From NCBI GenBank assembly GCA_016785225.1, contig JAFBJZ010000357.1, forward strand, positions 3,154,501 to 3,218,500: a stretch of 64,000 bases of DNA. Reading direction: 5' to 3'. Every line of letters starts with the position of its first letter. Positions within the stretch are counted from its first letter, which is position 1. This document shows positions 27,001-40,710 of this stretch, in pieces. Source of the stretch: Psettodes erumei (taxonomy: Eukaryota; Chordata; Actinopteri; Pleuronectiformes; Psettodidae). Below the pieces are notes generated by a model. It searched no databases, was not told the origin of the DNA, and saw only the letters and a list, made by a program, of their open reading frames with translations. The position numbers were made by a program, and so were the translations under genes.

Positions 27001-27977
27001 TGGAGATCTTGCACTTGCTAATCTGCTGTGACCCACCTCATCCTCTTATCCACTACCTCATGATAGTTGTCTCTGCCAATGGTTTCTGCGGCGAGTTCGG
27101 CGAGCTCCTGGGAAGGGTCTGCCCCTGGAGAGATGATGATCAACACGGGCTCCCACTCCAGTGTCTCAGTGTAGAGACGCCGCAGGTTCAGAGGAGGGGG
27201 GGAGAGCTCTTTCATACCTGCAGAGAGGAGGGGAGGGAGACGGGAAGAGAACGGAGGGCGTGAACGTCAGATCAGTAAAGTGCGTTCCGACAGATCGTTG
27301 AAATCTGAGATGCCACTCGGAGTAAAAGTGACTGGATATACTGCACACAGAGGGTACACCAAGAGGGGGCTGATGAAAGGCTTAACAAAGAGCAGGAAAC
27401 AAGAAGGGGAGGCAAATACTAGTAAGTATCAGCACAGGAGCAAGATGGAGAGACAAGTGGGAGAAGATGACAGGGAGACAGAGGGAGAGGGGGAGACATT
27501 TGTAATGATTAATATGACAATGGGGAAAGGAGGATGGAGAGAGGGGAAACAAGTAGAAGAGGCAGAGTAGAAAGAGAGAAGCAGTGATGGAGAGAGGGCA
27601 TAAAAGGAAGACATTGCGAGAGATTAGGAGGAGGATGTGCCGTGCATACAGAGTGCGAGGTATGCAGCAGTATGCTACACACATCACAGAAGAATACCTC
27701 ATCAGCCCCCCGGTGTGGAAAAGCCAGGCTCTTTGTGTATGTGTGAGTGTCGGCGTGCGTGCCTTTCCTCACCGAGCATTAGGCTCTAATCCCGCTGTAA
27801 TATGTTGAATTGCGTATCAGATACGAGTTAATAGTGACACACAAGCAGCGACACAGGCGCACACGCTGCAGGAAGGGCTGCGCTAGAAATTCCACTGTGA
27901 CATCACTCGCGCATGCATCAGCACATATCTCTTTCAGACCTCCACGTGCACGCACACACAAACGAACATGCACACGT

Positions 27978-28019
<42 letters not shown>

Positions 28020-28652
28020 CAGCGTCTTCTCTGCCCCGGCCTGAGTATTCTTTCTGCTGCCAAATGCAATCTGCTGCACTCAAGTGCACACGCACACAAG
28101 GTCTTGGTAGAGAACATCTCAGCGCGACCTTTTGCTGCATTACCATGGCAACACTAAGAAAAACAGTCATTTGACCACATGGCTTGTAATGTCTGACTGC
28201 AAGACAGAACGCAGAACGCACCGCGCACAACTTACTACACAACTGCCCTTGACGTGGCTGGGTAATCAGTATTCGTGCTGCAGAGCAGCATTGTCTGTCT
28301 GTGAATAGCAGAGTTCACCTTGGCTTTTATGACACAAAATCAGGGCAAAAAGACGGTGCCACGGTGCGTCTGTGGTTCAAACACCCTGAATGGCTGAGGA
28401 TTAAAGAGCTGACACCTGGTCGCTTGACATTATAGTCATTTGGGTTTTCTTATTCAAATGGTTTTACCTGTTTATTGACAGGTTACATTTGGATTGAAAA
28501 GCCGATTGATTGCTGAAACAAAAAACTGATTCCTCTTGGCCGGATCATTAACGATAAGGAAAGTAAGTGAAAGACAGAAGGACGTTTTTTATGCTTATGT
28601 GAAAAAGGGATTTTGTATTTTTCGAGAGCGAGCAAGCCAGCAAGATTGCACT

Positions 28653-28691
<39 letters not shown>

Positions 28692-30086
28692 TATGTGCGC
28701 ATGTGCTTGTTCACCCAGGCATGCCTGTGTGTGCGAACAGTGCCCAGGCCTGGACTGGGGGGATTGAGTGAGATTAGCTGTAAGAGGATTACAGACCATG
28801 CCTCATTAGCATACTGATTCACTGCCAAAAACACACACACAGACACACAAAATCATCTTCTCTGCTGTCTGTCTCCCTCCCTTTTCCATTCTGTAGCACA
28901 CAAACGCTCACCTGAGGTGGACACACACCACACCTCGACAAAACGCTACGCTACTGGGTTCGCCTCCCGTTCAGGGAGCGTGCGGACCTCCGTCTTCGCA
29001 ATGATGCAAGTGTGTGTTTTCATACAACTGCCCACGGACCAACGAGGAGGAGGACGAAGACGTGACACATGCTTTCGAGGGAATTTGCTCAAATGGAAAC
29101 ACAATCACTAAAGAACAATAGGCAAACCCTGGAGTGCACATATAGCACATATATATAACACAAGAGCTGGAATGTCATCCTGTATTGCTATTGCGTCTCT
29201 TTCGAGATGACTAAGACTACAATACCCTCACTGGCGCAGTAAACAGCATGCAAGTCTCAAAGGTTGGAAGGTCGTGCGTCGGAGCCGCACACAGCGCAGA
29301 GTGTTTTAAGAAAATGAATTACATACAAGCCGACAGATAAAACTACAATACACAGAAGGGGAAATAAAACCTTCAAGGACAGAAGAGTGGGCTAACAGAG
29401 AGTCATAAAGAGATAAATCCTCATCCTGAATGAGCCAGCTTTATTATTAGCACTGGAGCAGCTGTACAACAGCTGACGCTGAGTTTGTGACGAGTGCGCT
29501 TTCTCTTTCTGCACCTCCTCCTTTCCGTCCCTTTTTGTAACCACTTGTTTTCTGCTGGGTGTCTGTCGAGTGTCCTATTTAAGACACGCGTGGAACTATT
29601 GGAGATTTGAGAAAGATGCCACACTACAATTAGAGCCAAGCATTTTCAAAACTGTGCTTGACTTTCAGGTTGTACTCTTGATGATCTCCAGGCCTGGCTG
29701 GCACAGCAGGCAGCACAAAAACAACAGGAGAGACACGTGGTACATGCTGGTGGAACCTTCCTTGGTACCAACAGCAAAAGATTCAATTCTGAACGTTCAA
29801 ATCCAGACTGGTAACATAACTGAGTTTGCAATGTATGTGATTCTGTGTTGCAAGTCATTGACTGACATCACTAACATGAATGAACTATGAAAACCTTCTT
29901 TCAAATGAATTTACTATTTGTACAAAAGGGTATTGTCTTTTTTTGTTTTCTATCTGTGAAAATCGTGGCCTGCATATACATTGTTTTTATCTTTATGATT
30001 TTATCACTCTAGGGCTCCACACTGACACCATGCTGCTCACTCATACACACATTCATCAGTGACCACACTCACTGCCAGACAGACAG

Positions 30087-30135
<49 letters not shown>

Positions 30136-33100
30136 TGTTGTGTCTTTTGATTTCGTAAATCTGCGCCCCTGTTGTTTGTCCTGCCTTCAGTGCTGGGTCA
30201 TGTCCCAAAGCAACCAAAGTTGAACTCTGCAATTGTGTGAGCACTTTGGTGCGGACATACATTAGAATAGAGTACAGTTACATTTTTTTTTTAATATTCC
30301 AAAGCAAATACTGTAGCCTCGTTGGCGCAGTAGGCAGCGCGTCAGTCTCATAATCTGAAGGTCGTGAGTTCGAGCCTCACACGGGGCAGAGTGTTTTAGG
30401 AAGATAAAATAAACACCTGCAGATAGAAAGTGGTTCTTGGTGATGTTGTCAAACATGTTTTCCTGACTGAGAACTGGTTCTTTGGCCATCAAAACTCAAA
30501 CAACTTGTGGGAGATGAGGCACTGGTTGGGCCTTAGACTGTGTTGCTGCACACTCATACAACTGTTATTGTTTCCTTTGTTGCAGTTAAATCCTTCCTTT
30601 TTTCATTTCATGAATCTGTGTGCCCTCTCTTTTGTCCTGACTTCAGACATGAGTCATGCCACAAAGCATCTAAAGTTTGTACTAGGATGACAGCTGTACA
30701 AGGAACCCTGAGCTGAATGCTGCTTAACAACTTACAATGTTAGTGTCATGTTTTCTTGAAATTTTGTGCGCAAAAACTATACAAACACAGCCTCGTTGGC
30801 GCAGTAGGCAGCGCGTCAGTCTCATAATCTGAAGGTCGTGAGTTCGAGCCTCACACGGGGCAGAATCTTTTAGGAAAATGGGTTATGTGGAAACAAAGAG
30901 ATGACTACACACAACCTGATGGAAATAAAACAAACACCTTCAAAGACAGAAATGTGGCCTCATGACCTGGAACTGCTTCAGTGGTTCTTGGTTCTAGACC
31001 AGAGAAGTGATCATGATGTTCTCAAACCAGTATGAGCATGCAACAGCATATCAGGATTTCTACTGCTCAGTGTAGAAAAACGTGGCCTGGATATACATTG
31101 TTTATTTCTTTATGATTTTATCAGTCCAGGGCTCCAGGCTGACACCATGCTGCTCACTCATTCACACATTCATCAGTGACCAAACCCACTGCCAGACACA
31201 CACACTGTTATTGTTTCTTTTGTCATAGTTAAATCCTTCATTTTTGATCTCATAAATCTGTGTGCCCTCTCTTTTGTCCTGACTTCAGTGCAGAGTCATG
31301 TCATAGAGCATCTAAAGTTGATCATAGCCATTGTGTGAGCACTTTGATGTGTACATATATTATTGTTATTGAGTGACAATTTTTCCTCAGTATTTTTTAC
31401 AATTTTTGTAGCCTCGTTGGCGCAGTAGGCAGCGCGTCAGTCTCATAATCTGAAGGTCGTGAGTTCAAGCCTCACACGGGGCAGATGGTTTTAAATTCAG
31501 AGGAAATGCAATGGGGAGACACATGCTACATATTGGTAAATGTTGCTTCATCTGCAGAATACATGAGTTGACTCTGTACTGGAAGTTTCCAGTTACATAA
31601 TCAAGGTGCAAGACATGAATGCAACAGAAAAGCTTTCTTGTGACTTTGCACCATTTCTTCATCAGCTAAAAGATTTGTCTTACACAGTAAATACAATGTC
31701 TCCATCCTCATGTGTCTTTATTGACTCTTTCCTTGCTTGTCTCTCTCACATCCCTGCTAGTAATTACACTATTCTCAAGTGTGAAAGGAATACTAACTAC
31801 TACGCAAAACAAAAATAATGACTCAGTTTACAGCTGTACTAGGAACTTGAACCCAGAGCTGGACGCTGCTTAACAAAGTGTCATCATGTTTTGTCTTTTT
31901 GTGAGCCTTTTGTTTTGCAAGTAGAAGTCATCGAATACAGAGATGATAGCGGGACTGTTTCCCTTTTTTTTTTTTTCACAGTTTCACCCAACCTGCATAG
32001 CCTCGTTGGCGCAGTAGGCAGCGCGTCAGTCTCATAATCTGAAGGTCGTGAGTTCAAGCCTCACACGGGGCAGATTGTTTTTAAGACCACTCACAAAAAT
32101 AAATTTCATTTCATAATTTTTTTTAAATTATTGAAGATTTGTTTTCTTTTTTATAACTTGCATGTTTAATTATCTGGAAAACTACTTCTGGCATTAGTGA
32201 CACTAGCCAACAACAAACACACAAAGCAGATATATTGATAGGGTAATATATTTACACGCCCTTGATCATTCAGGCGAAACAATCCTATAGAGGTAACAGC
32301 ACATACGACTGAATTTAAGTGCTATACAAATAGATGAGCACCTGGATATCAGTTTCAGTTTCACCTGACACCAGTGAGCAGCCTCCCAGATAGTGCAGTC
32401 AGAAGCCAACACACTATTAGAATTATCTGGACTGAATGAATGGGCTCATTAAGCTCTCTTGTGTTCTACCTTCAGTGCAGGGTCATGTTGCAGACCAACT
32501 TTTCTTCTGTCTATCGTGAAAGGAATATTAACTAGTACGCAAAAGAAAAATAATTACTGGGTTGACAGCTGTACTAGGAACTTGAGGGCAGAGTCTTTTA
32601 AATTGAGAGGAAATGCAGTTGGGGAGGGGGCAACGGCACATGTTGGCAAACATCACTTCATCTGCACCATACATAAGTTGACTCTGTACGACAGGTTTTC
32701 AATAAAGGAATTCCAGGTCAATGACATAATTTTCAACTTTCAAATCCAGACTGAAACACAAACACAACTGCGACTGCTGCAAGTTACCAGACTGACTACA
32801 ACATGAATGAAGAGTGGAGACAGAGGCCACATTCATCAGTGAGCAGACTGACTGCCAAATGCACCGTATTATTATTTCTTTTGTCGTTTTTAAATCCTCT
32901 TTTGACTATTTAAATCAGGCGCCCACCCTTTTGTCCTGACTTCAGTTCTGGGTCACAAAACATGTAAAGTTAATTACAGCCTTTGTGTGAGCCTTTTGGT
33001 TTGCAAGTAGATGTCATCGAGTACGGCGATAATATCGGGACTGTTTCCCGATTTTTTTCACAGTTGTAGTCAACACATGTAGCCTCGTTGGCGCAGTAGG

Positions 33101-36100
33101 CAGCGCGTCAGTCTCATAATCTGAAGGTCGTGAGTTCGACCCTCACACGGGGCAGCTGCTTTTTAAGACCAATCACAAAAATAAATTTCATTTTATAATA
33201 TTTTTTTCTAATTATTGATGATTTGTTTTTGTTTTTTATAACTTGCATGTTTAAATGTCTCGAAAATCACTTTTGTGGGTATGTCGATAGGGTGATGTAT
33301 TTACACTCCCTTGAGCTGGCTGGATGCAACTAAATTACGATGCGCGTGTCATCATGTTTTCTCGAAATTTTGTGCGCAAAAACTAAACAAACACAGCCTC
33401 GTTGGCGCAGTAGGCAGCGCGTCAGTCTCATAATCTGAAGGTCGTGAGTTCAAACCTCACACGGGGCAGATTGTTTTAGGAAAATGAGTTATGTTGAACA
33501 AAAAGATGACTACACACACACACAACCTGATGAAAATAAAATGAACACCTTCAAAGACAGAAATGTGGCCACATAATACACATTGAGGTTGTGGAGTTTT
33601 GGATGGAGATGGGAAATCAGTTCTTGACCATCTACTACAATAACTGACATTTCAACAATACATTAACTGCAACTGCAGCAACTAACTCAGCTCTTAATTA
33701 GACAGACTGACACAAAACCACAAAAAACACATCAGCAAAATCAAAAGTAATTACACTATGTCTACTGTGAAAGAGATACTAACTACTACGCAAAAGAAGA
33801 ATAATTACTGGGATGACAGCGTAACAACGTACAATGCACGTGTCATCATGTTTTCTCGAAATTTTGTGTTCAAAAACTATACAAACACAGCCTCGTTGGC
33901 GCAGTAGGCAGCGCGTCAGTCTCATAATCTGAAGGTCGTGAGTTCGAGCCTCACACGGGGCAGAATTTTTTTTTTTTTTTTTTTATAAGACCAATCACGA
34001 AAATAAATCTAATTTCATATTTTATTGTAAATTATTGAAGATTTGTTTTCTTTTTTAGAACTCGCATTACTTTTGGCATTAGTGACACTAGCCAACAACA
34101 AACACACAAAGCAGATATATTGATAGGGTAATATATTTACACGCCCTTGATCATTCAGGCAAAACAATCCTATAGAGGTAACAGCACATACGACTGAATT
34201 TAAGTGCTATACAAATAGATGAGCACAGTTTCAGTTTCACCTGACACCAGTGAGCAGCCTCCCAGATAGTGCAGTCAGAAGCCAACACACTATTAGAATT
34301 ATCTGGACTGAATGAATGGGCTCATTAAGCACAATACAGAAACCACTCTCTCGAATGTGTCGAAACGTGAAATCATCGTCATGAGGACGAGGAGGATTTT
34401 GATTGTGGCTGGTCCCGACAACTCTGAACGGCTGTTTGAACGACTGAACCCGGTTCTAACGTTGGGGGTTTAGGTTAGGTCAGAGGATTAGGGTTCAGCA
34501 TTTAGATGTAATGGATAAATTGTGTGTGTCTGTGTGAGAGATTAAGCCCATTCTTGTGTGTGTGTGTGTGTGTGTATGTGTGTGTAAGTGTATGGCATTT
34601 ACTGAAGGCCGGAGACATTCTCACAGTGATAAAAAACGCATAAAGAGGACTCTCCTGACAAAAATGCCATCAATGAGAAGTGGCCAACAATGGGTCAGGA
34701 GTCAAGCATAAAAACTTGTCTCGTGACTATTTTGCTTGAGTGGAGTGTGAAGGCAGAACGTGCTTGTGGAAAACAAAGCATCTCTTCACACAGCGAAATG
34801 GGAGCGAAGGTAAACGAGTTTGCCAAAAGGGATGAAGGACCATCTATTCATCCATGGTGTTTACAGCTAATTCCTCAGAGCAATCACACTCAAATTCACA
34901 AGGGCAGAGTTTCACTGAGCCTTCATCAGAACAGTATGATTATGTTGTGAATGTGATTTGTTTTTTTGTTATTTGTCAGGGGGAAATTGTGGATAATAAA
35001 CGCTTTTTAATGTGCATTCTGGTCCGTGGTAGCGGAACAGTTTTGAACATAACTCCAGCCCACTCAGGCAACATTGATAAATAATGAAAAAATTAAAAGC
35101 CCAAAACCACTTACCCAGGGCCTGGGAGGCAAATGCTGCCATGGCACTCTGCAGTCGGTCCGGTCTGACTGCCTGAACCAATAACAGCTGAGGAGAGGCG
35201 AGAGCGATGAAGAACAGAAACAACAGGTACTATTAGAACTAGAAAAGAAGCTCATCCCCTCTTACATCAAACACTATGTTACATATACAAAAAGTCAGCA
35301 TGCAAAGCAGCTTACATCTGATTGTGCTGTGTCGCACCATCAATAGGCAAAATACCATTGTTACAATGTGTTAAAGAGTCATGCGAGTTTATGTCAAATC
35401 TGCTAAATGGCAGAGAAACCATCACCACAGAGAAACACTGCGCTGAAAAGAGAACTTTCTTGGCTGAGGTACGGGTGCGTACTTGTGCTATGGTTTGAAA
35501 TGACTGACAGCTGACCTGCTGGAAGGGAGTAATCTTCTTGGCAATGGAGGATGGGATTTCCTGTTCACACTGCGAGCTCTGCGAGAAGGACAGCCAAAGG
35601 TCTGAGTCACTCAAACACAGGCACTGGTAGAGGGCCGGGAATGTAGCCTGTAAAAGAAGGGTGGCAAAGGCTTAACGGTGGTCAGGTCAGGAAATGAAGT
35701 CAGATGAATACATTATCGGCAGTCTATTGAAATGGCATTCAACTTGTATTTATATTTTTGTCCCCTGGTTGGAAAAAAATGTCAAATGTCAAAATATTTG
35801 TTTACATGTAAGCAATTATGTAATCGCTGTGCTTTATCAGTCCTTTCATAGTCAGCTGATGGTGTAATAATGCACATTATTTATGGCAAATATGTACGTT
35901 TGAGCAGGATAACGAGTACATTGCGTGTTTACTTTCAAAATGGCCACTGCTCCATGCCTCTCCACATCGATCCACGAGGGGAACTCCTGTCGACAGAGAT
36001 GAGACGTTAGACGTTTTCCCGCTGTCTCTTCTTCAGGGGAAACAGCCACACTCTTACCTCTTTCTTGAACATTTCTCCCACGATGGAGCCAATGAAGACA

Positions 36101-36751
36101 TCCCATTCCTACAGCAAAAAAGTTGTGTCGGGGTTGACATTTGGGTCCAAAGCTCCAAAGCTCACATTTGTATATTTAATGTGTCACTGGTATCAGTGTG
36201 ACAGTATCCTGAAGAATGCTGATATAAAAAGAAGTACTCACATTTTCCTGAAAGAGTTCAGGGTACATGCCCTTCACAAAGTGCATGGCAAACATGGACT
36301 GGTCCGCCTGAGACAGAAAGACAGAGAGATTGATGCATCGATGGCACTTATGACAACATGCTGTTTTGCCCGGCTCAAATCCCAAGTACAGGCAAAGAAA
36401 GTCATGACGCAGCACAAAACTTTCGCATCTCCTCCACACCGAGGGCAAACGCACCCATTCCCCCCCCCTGCATGCAAAGCAGCTGCCCCTGCCTTATGAG
36501 GGGGCTCGTATAAAGGGCTGTTACTTTCAAGAGTGCACTGGCTGTGGTATCATCCCTACGCACTCTCTCTCTCTTTATGTGTGTCTCTCCTTTCTTATCT
36601 GCTGCTCACGTTTGAGAGAGGTAACAGACAAAAGCCACTAATCGAGATGCTTATCCCGCACTCACCTACGAAAAGAGGCAGAAGGACACTGAGCGAGAAA
36701 CTGCAGTGGATACAGTAAATATGGCAAGAAGAGAAACAGAGAGAAAGAATG

Positions 36752-36793
<42 letters not shown>

Positions 36794-37991
36794 GGATCAT
36801 GCAAGAAGACACTGTCCAAACACATTTCATTCCTCACAAGCTTATTTTCTAGAGAAAGCTATGGGTTAGAAAAACCTTTAAACAATCATATATATATATA
36901 TATACAGACAAATATGACATCAATCGATAAAAAGGCAGGTGCATATATGAGCTGCTGGGGTCAAAAGGAACCTGACTGCAGTAACTCCACATGTTACCGC
37001 CACATTTCCTGCCGATTTCCTGTTTTGTGAGTGTGCTTCTCGTTACACACTTGACTTCAACTTACCTCTGCTAAAGGACGTACAGTATTTCTGTATATTA
37101 ATGTCTTATTTCTCTCCACGGTTACAGTATGCATTATCAGTGATTCTCTGACACAGGGCTCATTCTGCAAATTTAATAACAACCGTCTGTAAGATTGGAA
37201 TTTAAACACTGCCTCTGTGCTGGTCATGCATATGTAAATCTCATTTTATGCACTTAACAACTGGCTGGCAAGGACGACCAAACGAGAAGCAGAATGCAGT
37301 TCAGGAACACCCTTTAGTGTTATGTTTAATAAAGTGGCAATAACTCTAAATCTAATCAGTCTGTAAAGTAGGTAAAGCAGCTTCTATCGCTGCTACTCCA
37401 TACAGGCGAAGTTTCACCCAGCAGGAGGACGACTCAACGTGTTTCAAAATCATCATGAAGCTGCCGCACACATCTCTGGGTGTCACCTGATATCAGGCCT
37501 CGTACTCTCACCAGCAGCTGTAGAAGCTGCTTGAGCTGCGTCGGTCAGGCTAACCTTCAGGCTACATTTGGACCTCAGCTCTGCACGGCCGTGCCCCCTC
37601 TCCCACTCTCTCCGTGGATCCTCTCCTGATCCGACGTCTGAATGATCTGCGCCAAGCGGCCAAGTTCAACTCCCGTAAATGAAGTGACAACGGGTTCAGC
37701 TGAACCCAGAGAGAGGAGCAATATGACACTACCGATCGAACAAAGAATGGCACAGTAACTGTGTGTGCATGTCACTGTGTTTTTAGTTTGTGCATATACA
37801 GTATGTGCCAGACAGGAATGAAGCAAACAGACTGCAGTGTGTGTGTGTGTGTGTGTGTGCGCACTGCTCTCAAACTGACACTCTGACGGGACAGAAACCT
37901 CAGTAGACAGTAAAACAACCTGGAATGTGTCACGCTTCAGCACATCGCTGCACTCCAAACTAATTGTATGTGCACAAGAGATGCATCCACA

Positions 37992-38038
<47 letters not shown>

Positions 38039-40624
38039 CGTTAAGCTCCTGAAAGCTTGAGCCAGCCACCCACAACACACCCACACACAAACATAGCCAG
38101 TGTTTATGGCAATAGTTCCCTTTAATTACCAAATTACACTTTGTCCCTCCACAGTTCAACGATGAAGCATGATAACATTAAATATGTCATGCGTCGTTGC
38201 TACACTGTGGACTCATCACTCACACGGCACACACTGACAACGCACCCTGTCTTAGTAGAACTGGCCATCGGGAGCGACGGGAGAAATCCCGCCACACCGG
38301 TGGCCCAGTCTGTCAAGAAATCCATAAAGTTTTCTATGTCCTCAGCAGGCAGGAGAATTCAGCGTAACACACAGCCCCCAATCCAGCAGCTACAGACAGC
38401 ATCTGTTTCTCTGGGAAACCCTGCACAGATATCAATACATATCAAACACTCCCAAATACACGACCAACTTGTTTACAATCTTTGACAGCTTACCACTTTA
38501 CCACTCAGAAAATACAATCTCCCAGGTGTACACCAGTGTGACAAAAAGTAAAACTTTAATGCTGTCACCGTGGACAAAAACAGGGAGAGTCTCTGAGGCG
38601 CTGTGCAGCTTTCAAAGAAGCGACAAAGTCTTCTGCATCTGAAGCCCCTTATTGTCTCACAGCGAAGTTACAATGGCAAGTCACTGCAGGAGTGGAATGC
38701 ACGCACACTGCCTTATGCTTATTCTATAATGATTTTTTTTCCAAACTTTATATTCATTAGCAAAGGGTCAAAGTTTACACAGTGAGAATCAAACAGCAAC
38801 AACAAGATGTATCTGATGCATCTGCTTGCCTGTTCAGTTAAAAAAACCCTCATCACATATTTTTCATTTAAATGTAGGCCAGTAGCCTCACAATGAAGTG
38901 AATACTAGTAAGCTTATACTTCTAGTAATAATATTGAGCCATTAATATTACATGGACAAATCCAGATGGTATCCGTAAGCATGGACCCCATTTAACTTTC
39001 ATTTCAAATGAAAATTGAAACTGAAAGTGCTTTCATTTGTAGAAAATGAAAAGCTGTTCAAACAACAGAATCTCATTACAGGTCACATAACGTGAGCTTC
39101 ATAAGTTTCCACCTGCCCTCAGAAAGTAAAAAAAAGGAATAAATATTGATATTTTTTTTTTCTTTTGTTCAACGATCAATATTCGGTCAAGTAACCCTGA
39201 TTCTTTATTAAAGCTTTGACGAATCAAGTCATGCTCAATCAATACCTTATTAAGCCGAATCAGTTGTGTTTGTGGTGGAATTTAACACAAATACAGAATG
39301 GCCTGAGTGCCTGCCACTGCTTTAACAGCAACTAACAGCAATTCCAAAAGTATGCTCATTTTTTCCCCAAGATGTATACGGTGATGTTGTCTTATCCTTT
39401 TCCTCTGCAATTATCCTCTTCTTTTTTTCTCTCATTGCCCTGCCCTCATTTTTGTGTTCTCTCCCTCATTATCCACCTTTATCTTTTCACTGGACACCTT
39501 CTTCCTCCTCTGTCTTGTCCCTCCCAGCAGTTATCTCTTGGCTGCACAGATGGGGGTGTTGACGGGAGCACTGATAATGTGGTCAAGTGTTTCCCCTCCG
39601 CTAATAACCGGGCTGCTCGCTGCCGTCTATACGTACGTGTGCGCATGTGTTTGTTTTACGTGCAAGTGTCAGGTAGATACCCTATAGACGTGGTCAGCAG
39701 TTCACAGCGACACACACTCGCGCAGACACACACAAGACAGAGAAATTACATTTACAATTTACAGCCTGATCGATGCAGTGACTGCTGTGTTGGTCAATAT
39801 TTGACACTTCATTAGTGCGTTAATGGCAGAGGTTTGATTGTATAAGTGTGTGAATGTATGTGTTCATGTGATTGTGTATTTGGTCTGAATGATCAATAAT
39901 AATACTGCACTGCTACTTTTCATGTTATTATCAGTATTGACGAGATTATTGGATCTGCAGGACAACCGCACATGTTACTGGTTAGAACAGTGAACTGAGC
40001 AACTGTCAACACCTAACTCAAATTCAACGTGACTTGTGATTGGCCGGAAGACCACATGTAGCAAATTGAGGGGGTAGTGAGGGAAAAGGGATTTGGGGAG
40101 TAAAGCATGGAGTAAACTGTGTGTGTGAAATAATCAACATGCCACGATAAGGCTTGTATTTTTTGCTGAATGAATCTTTCTTTGTGGGAGGTATCTGCTG
40201 TGCCATCAGTTATCTTTCCTGACTTATTTCAGTCTGGGCATCTAGATGATGTCAAATTGGCAGATGAACTTCAAAATGAACAAAAATCCATTTGTGTTTC
40301 TAAGCATAATGCATTCTACCACTTGATGGCAGAATCAAGTTTGTTAAACTACCGTGGCTCATGATACAAAAGTATCAAATGCGTAGTTCAAAACAGACAT
40401 TTTCCATGCAAACCCATCTAATGCTTCAAGCAATGCCTGAGACCTACCGCTGAATACAAATCATCAGACTGACGACTGAATATTCATTTTCTCTATTTCT
40501 GTATGTTAGTGAGTGCATTACCTTGAAGAGTGACCGGCAGACATACTCGTACACCATATTCTTCAGGCTGGCCTCCAAAGCAGCAATCCTGGCTTCAGTA
40601 TTCTCTACTTCCTAAAAATCACAT

Positions 40625-40710
<86 letters not shown>

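Larger units (their letters stand above)
29220..34340 (+). repeat. tRNA-Met gene array 2 (7 intact copies, 1 degenerate)
   Basis: The array has the same unit type as array 1, with leader copies near 30010, 30545 and 31131. It lies wholly within the W34-W35 intron of dync2h1, in antisense orientation. The trailer at 34066-34330 is a third copy of a block also present at about 1835-2110 and 32185-32455. Confidence 0.92.
27218..35114. other. dync2h1 intron W34-W35 (7.9 kb), host of tRNA array 2
   Basis: The left part (27218-29220) has two CA/TG microsatellites and no gene. Then comes tRNA array 2 (29220-34340). The right part (34341-35114) is unrecognised. The flanking exons share a split Gly codon, so the intron is removed normally despite its antisense Pol III genes. 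Confidence 0.9.
36308..40521. other. dync2h1 intron W29-W30 (4.2 kb)
   Basis: Has microsatellites at 36758, 36889, 37838 and 38010. No exon or RNA gene is recognised. Confidence 0.7.

Noticed and set aside
30262..30492. Minus-strand open frames reading SAPCEARTHDLQIM (also at 1005-1322, 5032-5217 and 31465-31662)
   Set aside because: These residues are the reverse strand of the tRNA-Met T arm and anticodon arm. Such peptides are a common false protein prediction over tRNA genes.
1656..33962. Array could be tRNA-derived SINEs or a CRISPR array
   Set aside because: The copies are full-length, fold correctly, end at the discriminator base and have Pol III stops. There is no SINE body, poly-A or LINE tail. 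Repeat spacing is hundreds of bases, and the genome is eukaryotic.
34440..34500. Telomere-like text (ggtttaggttaggtc, ggattagggttcag)
   Set aside because: Only imperfect single units, without tandem TTAGGG; not an interstitial telomere array.
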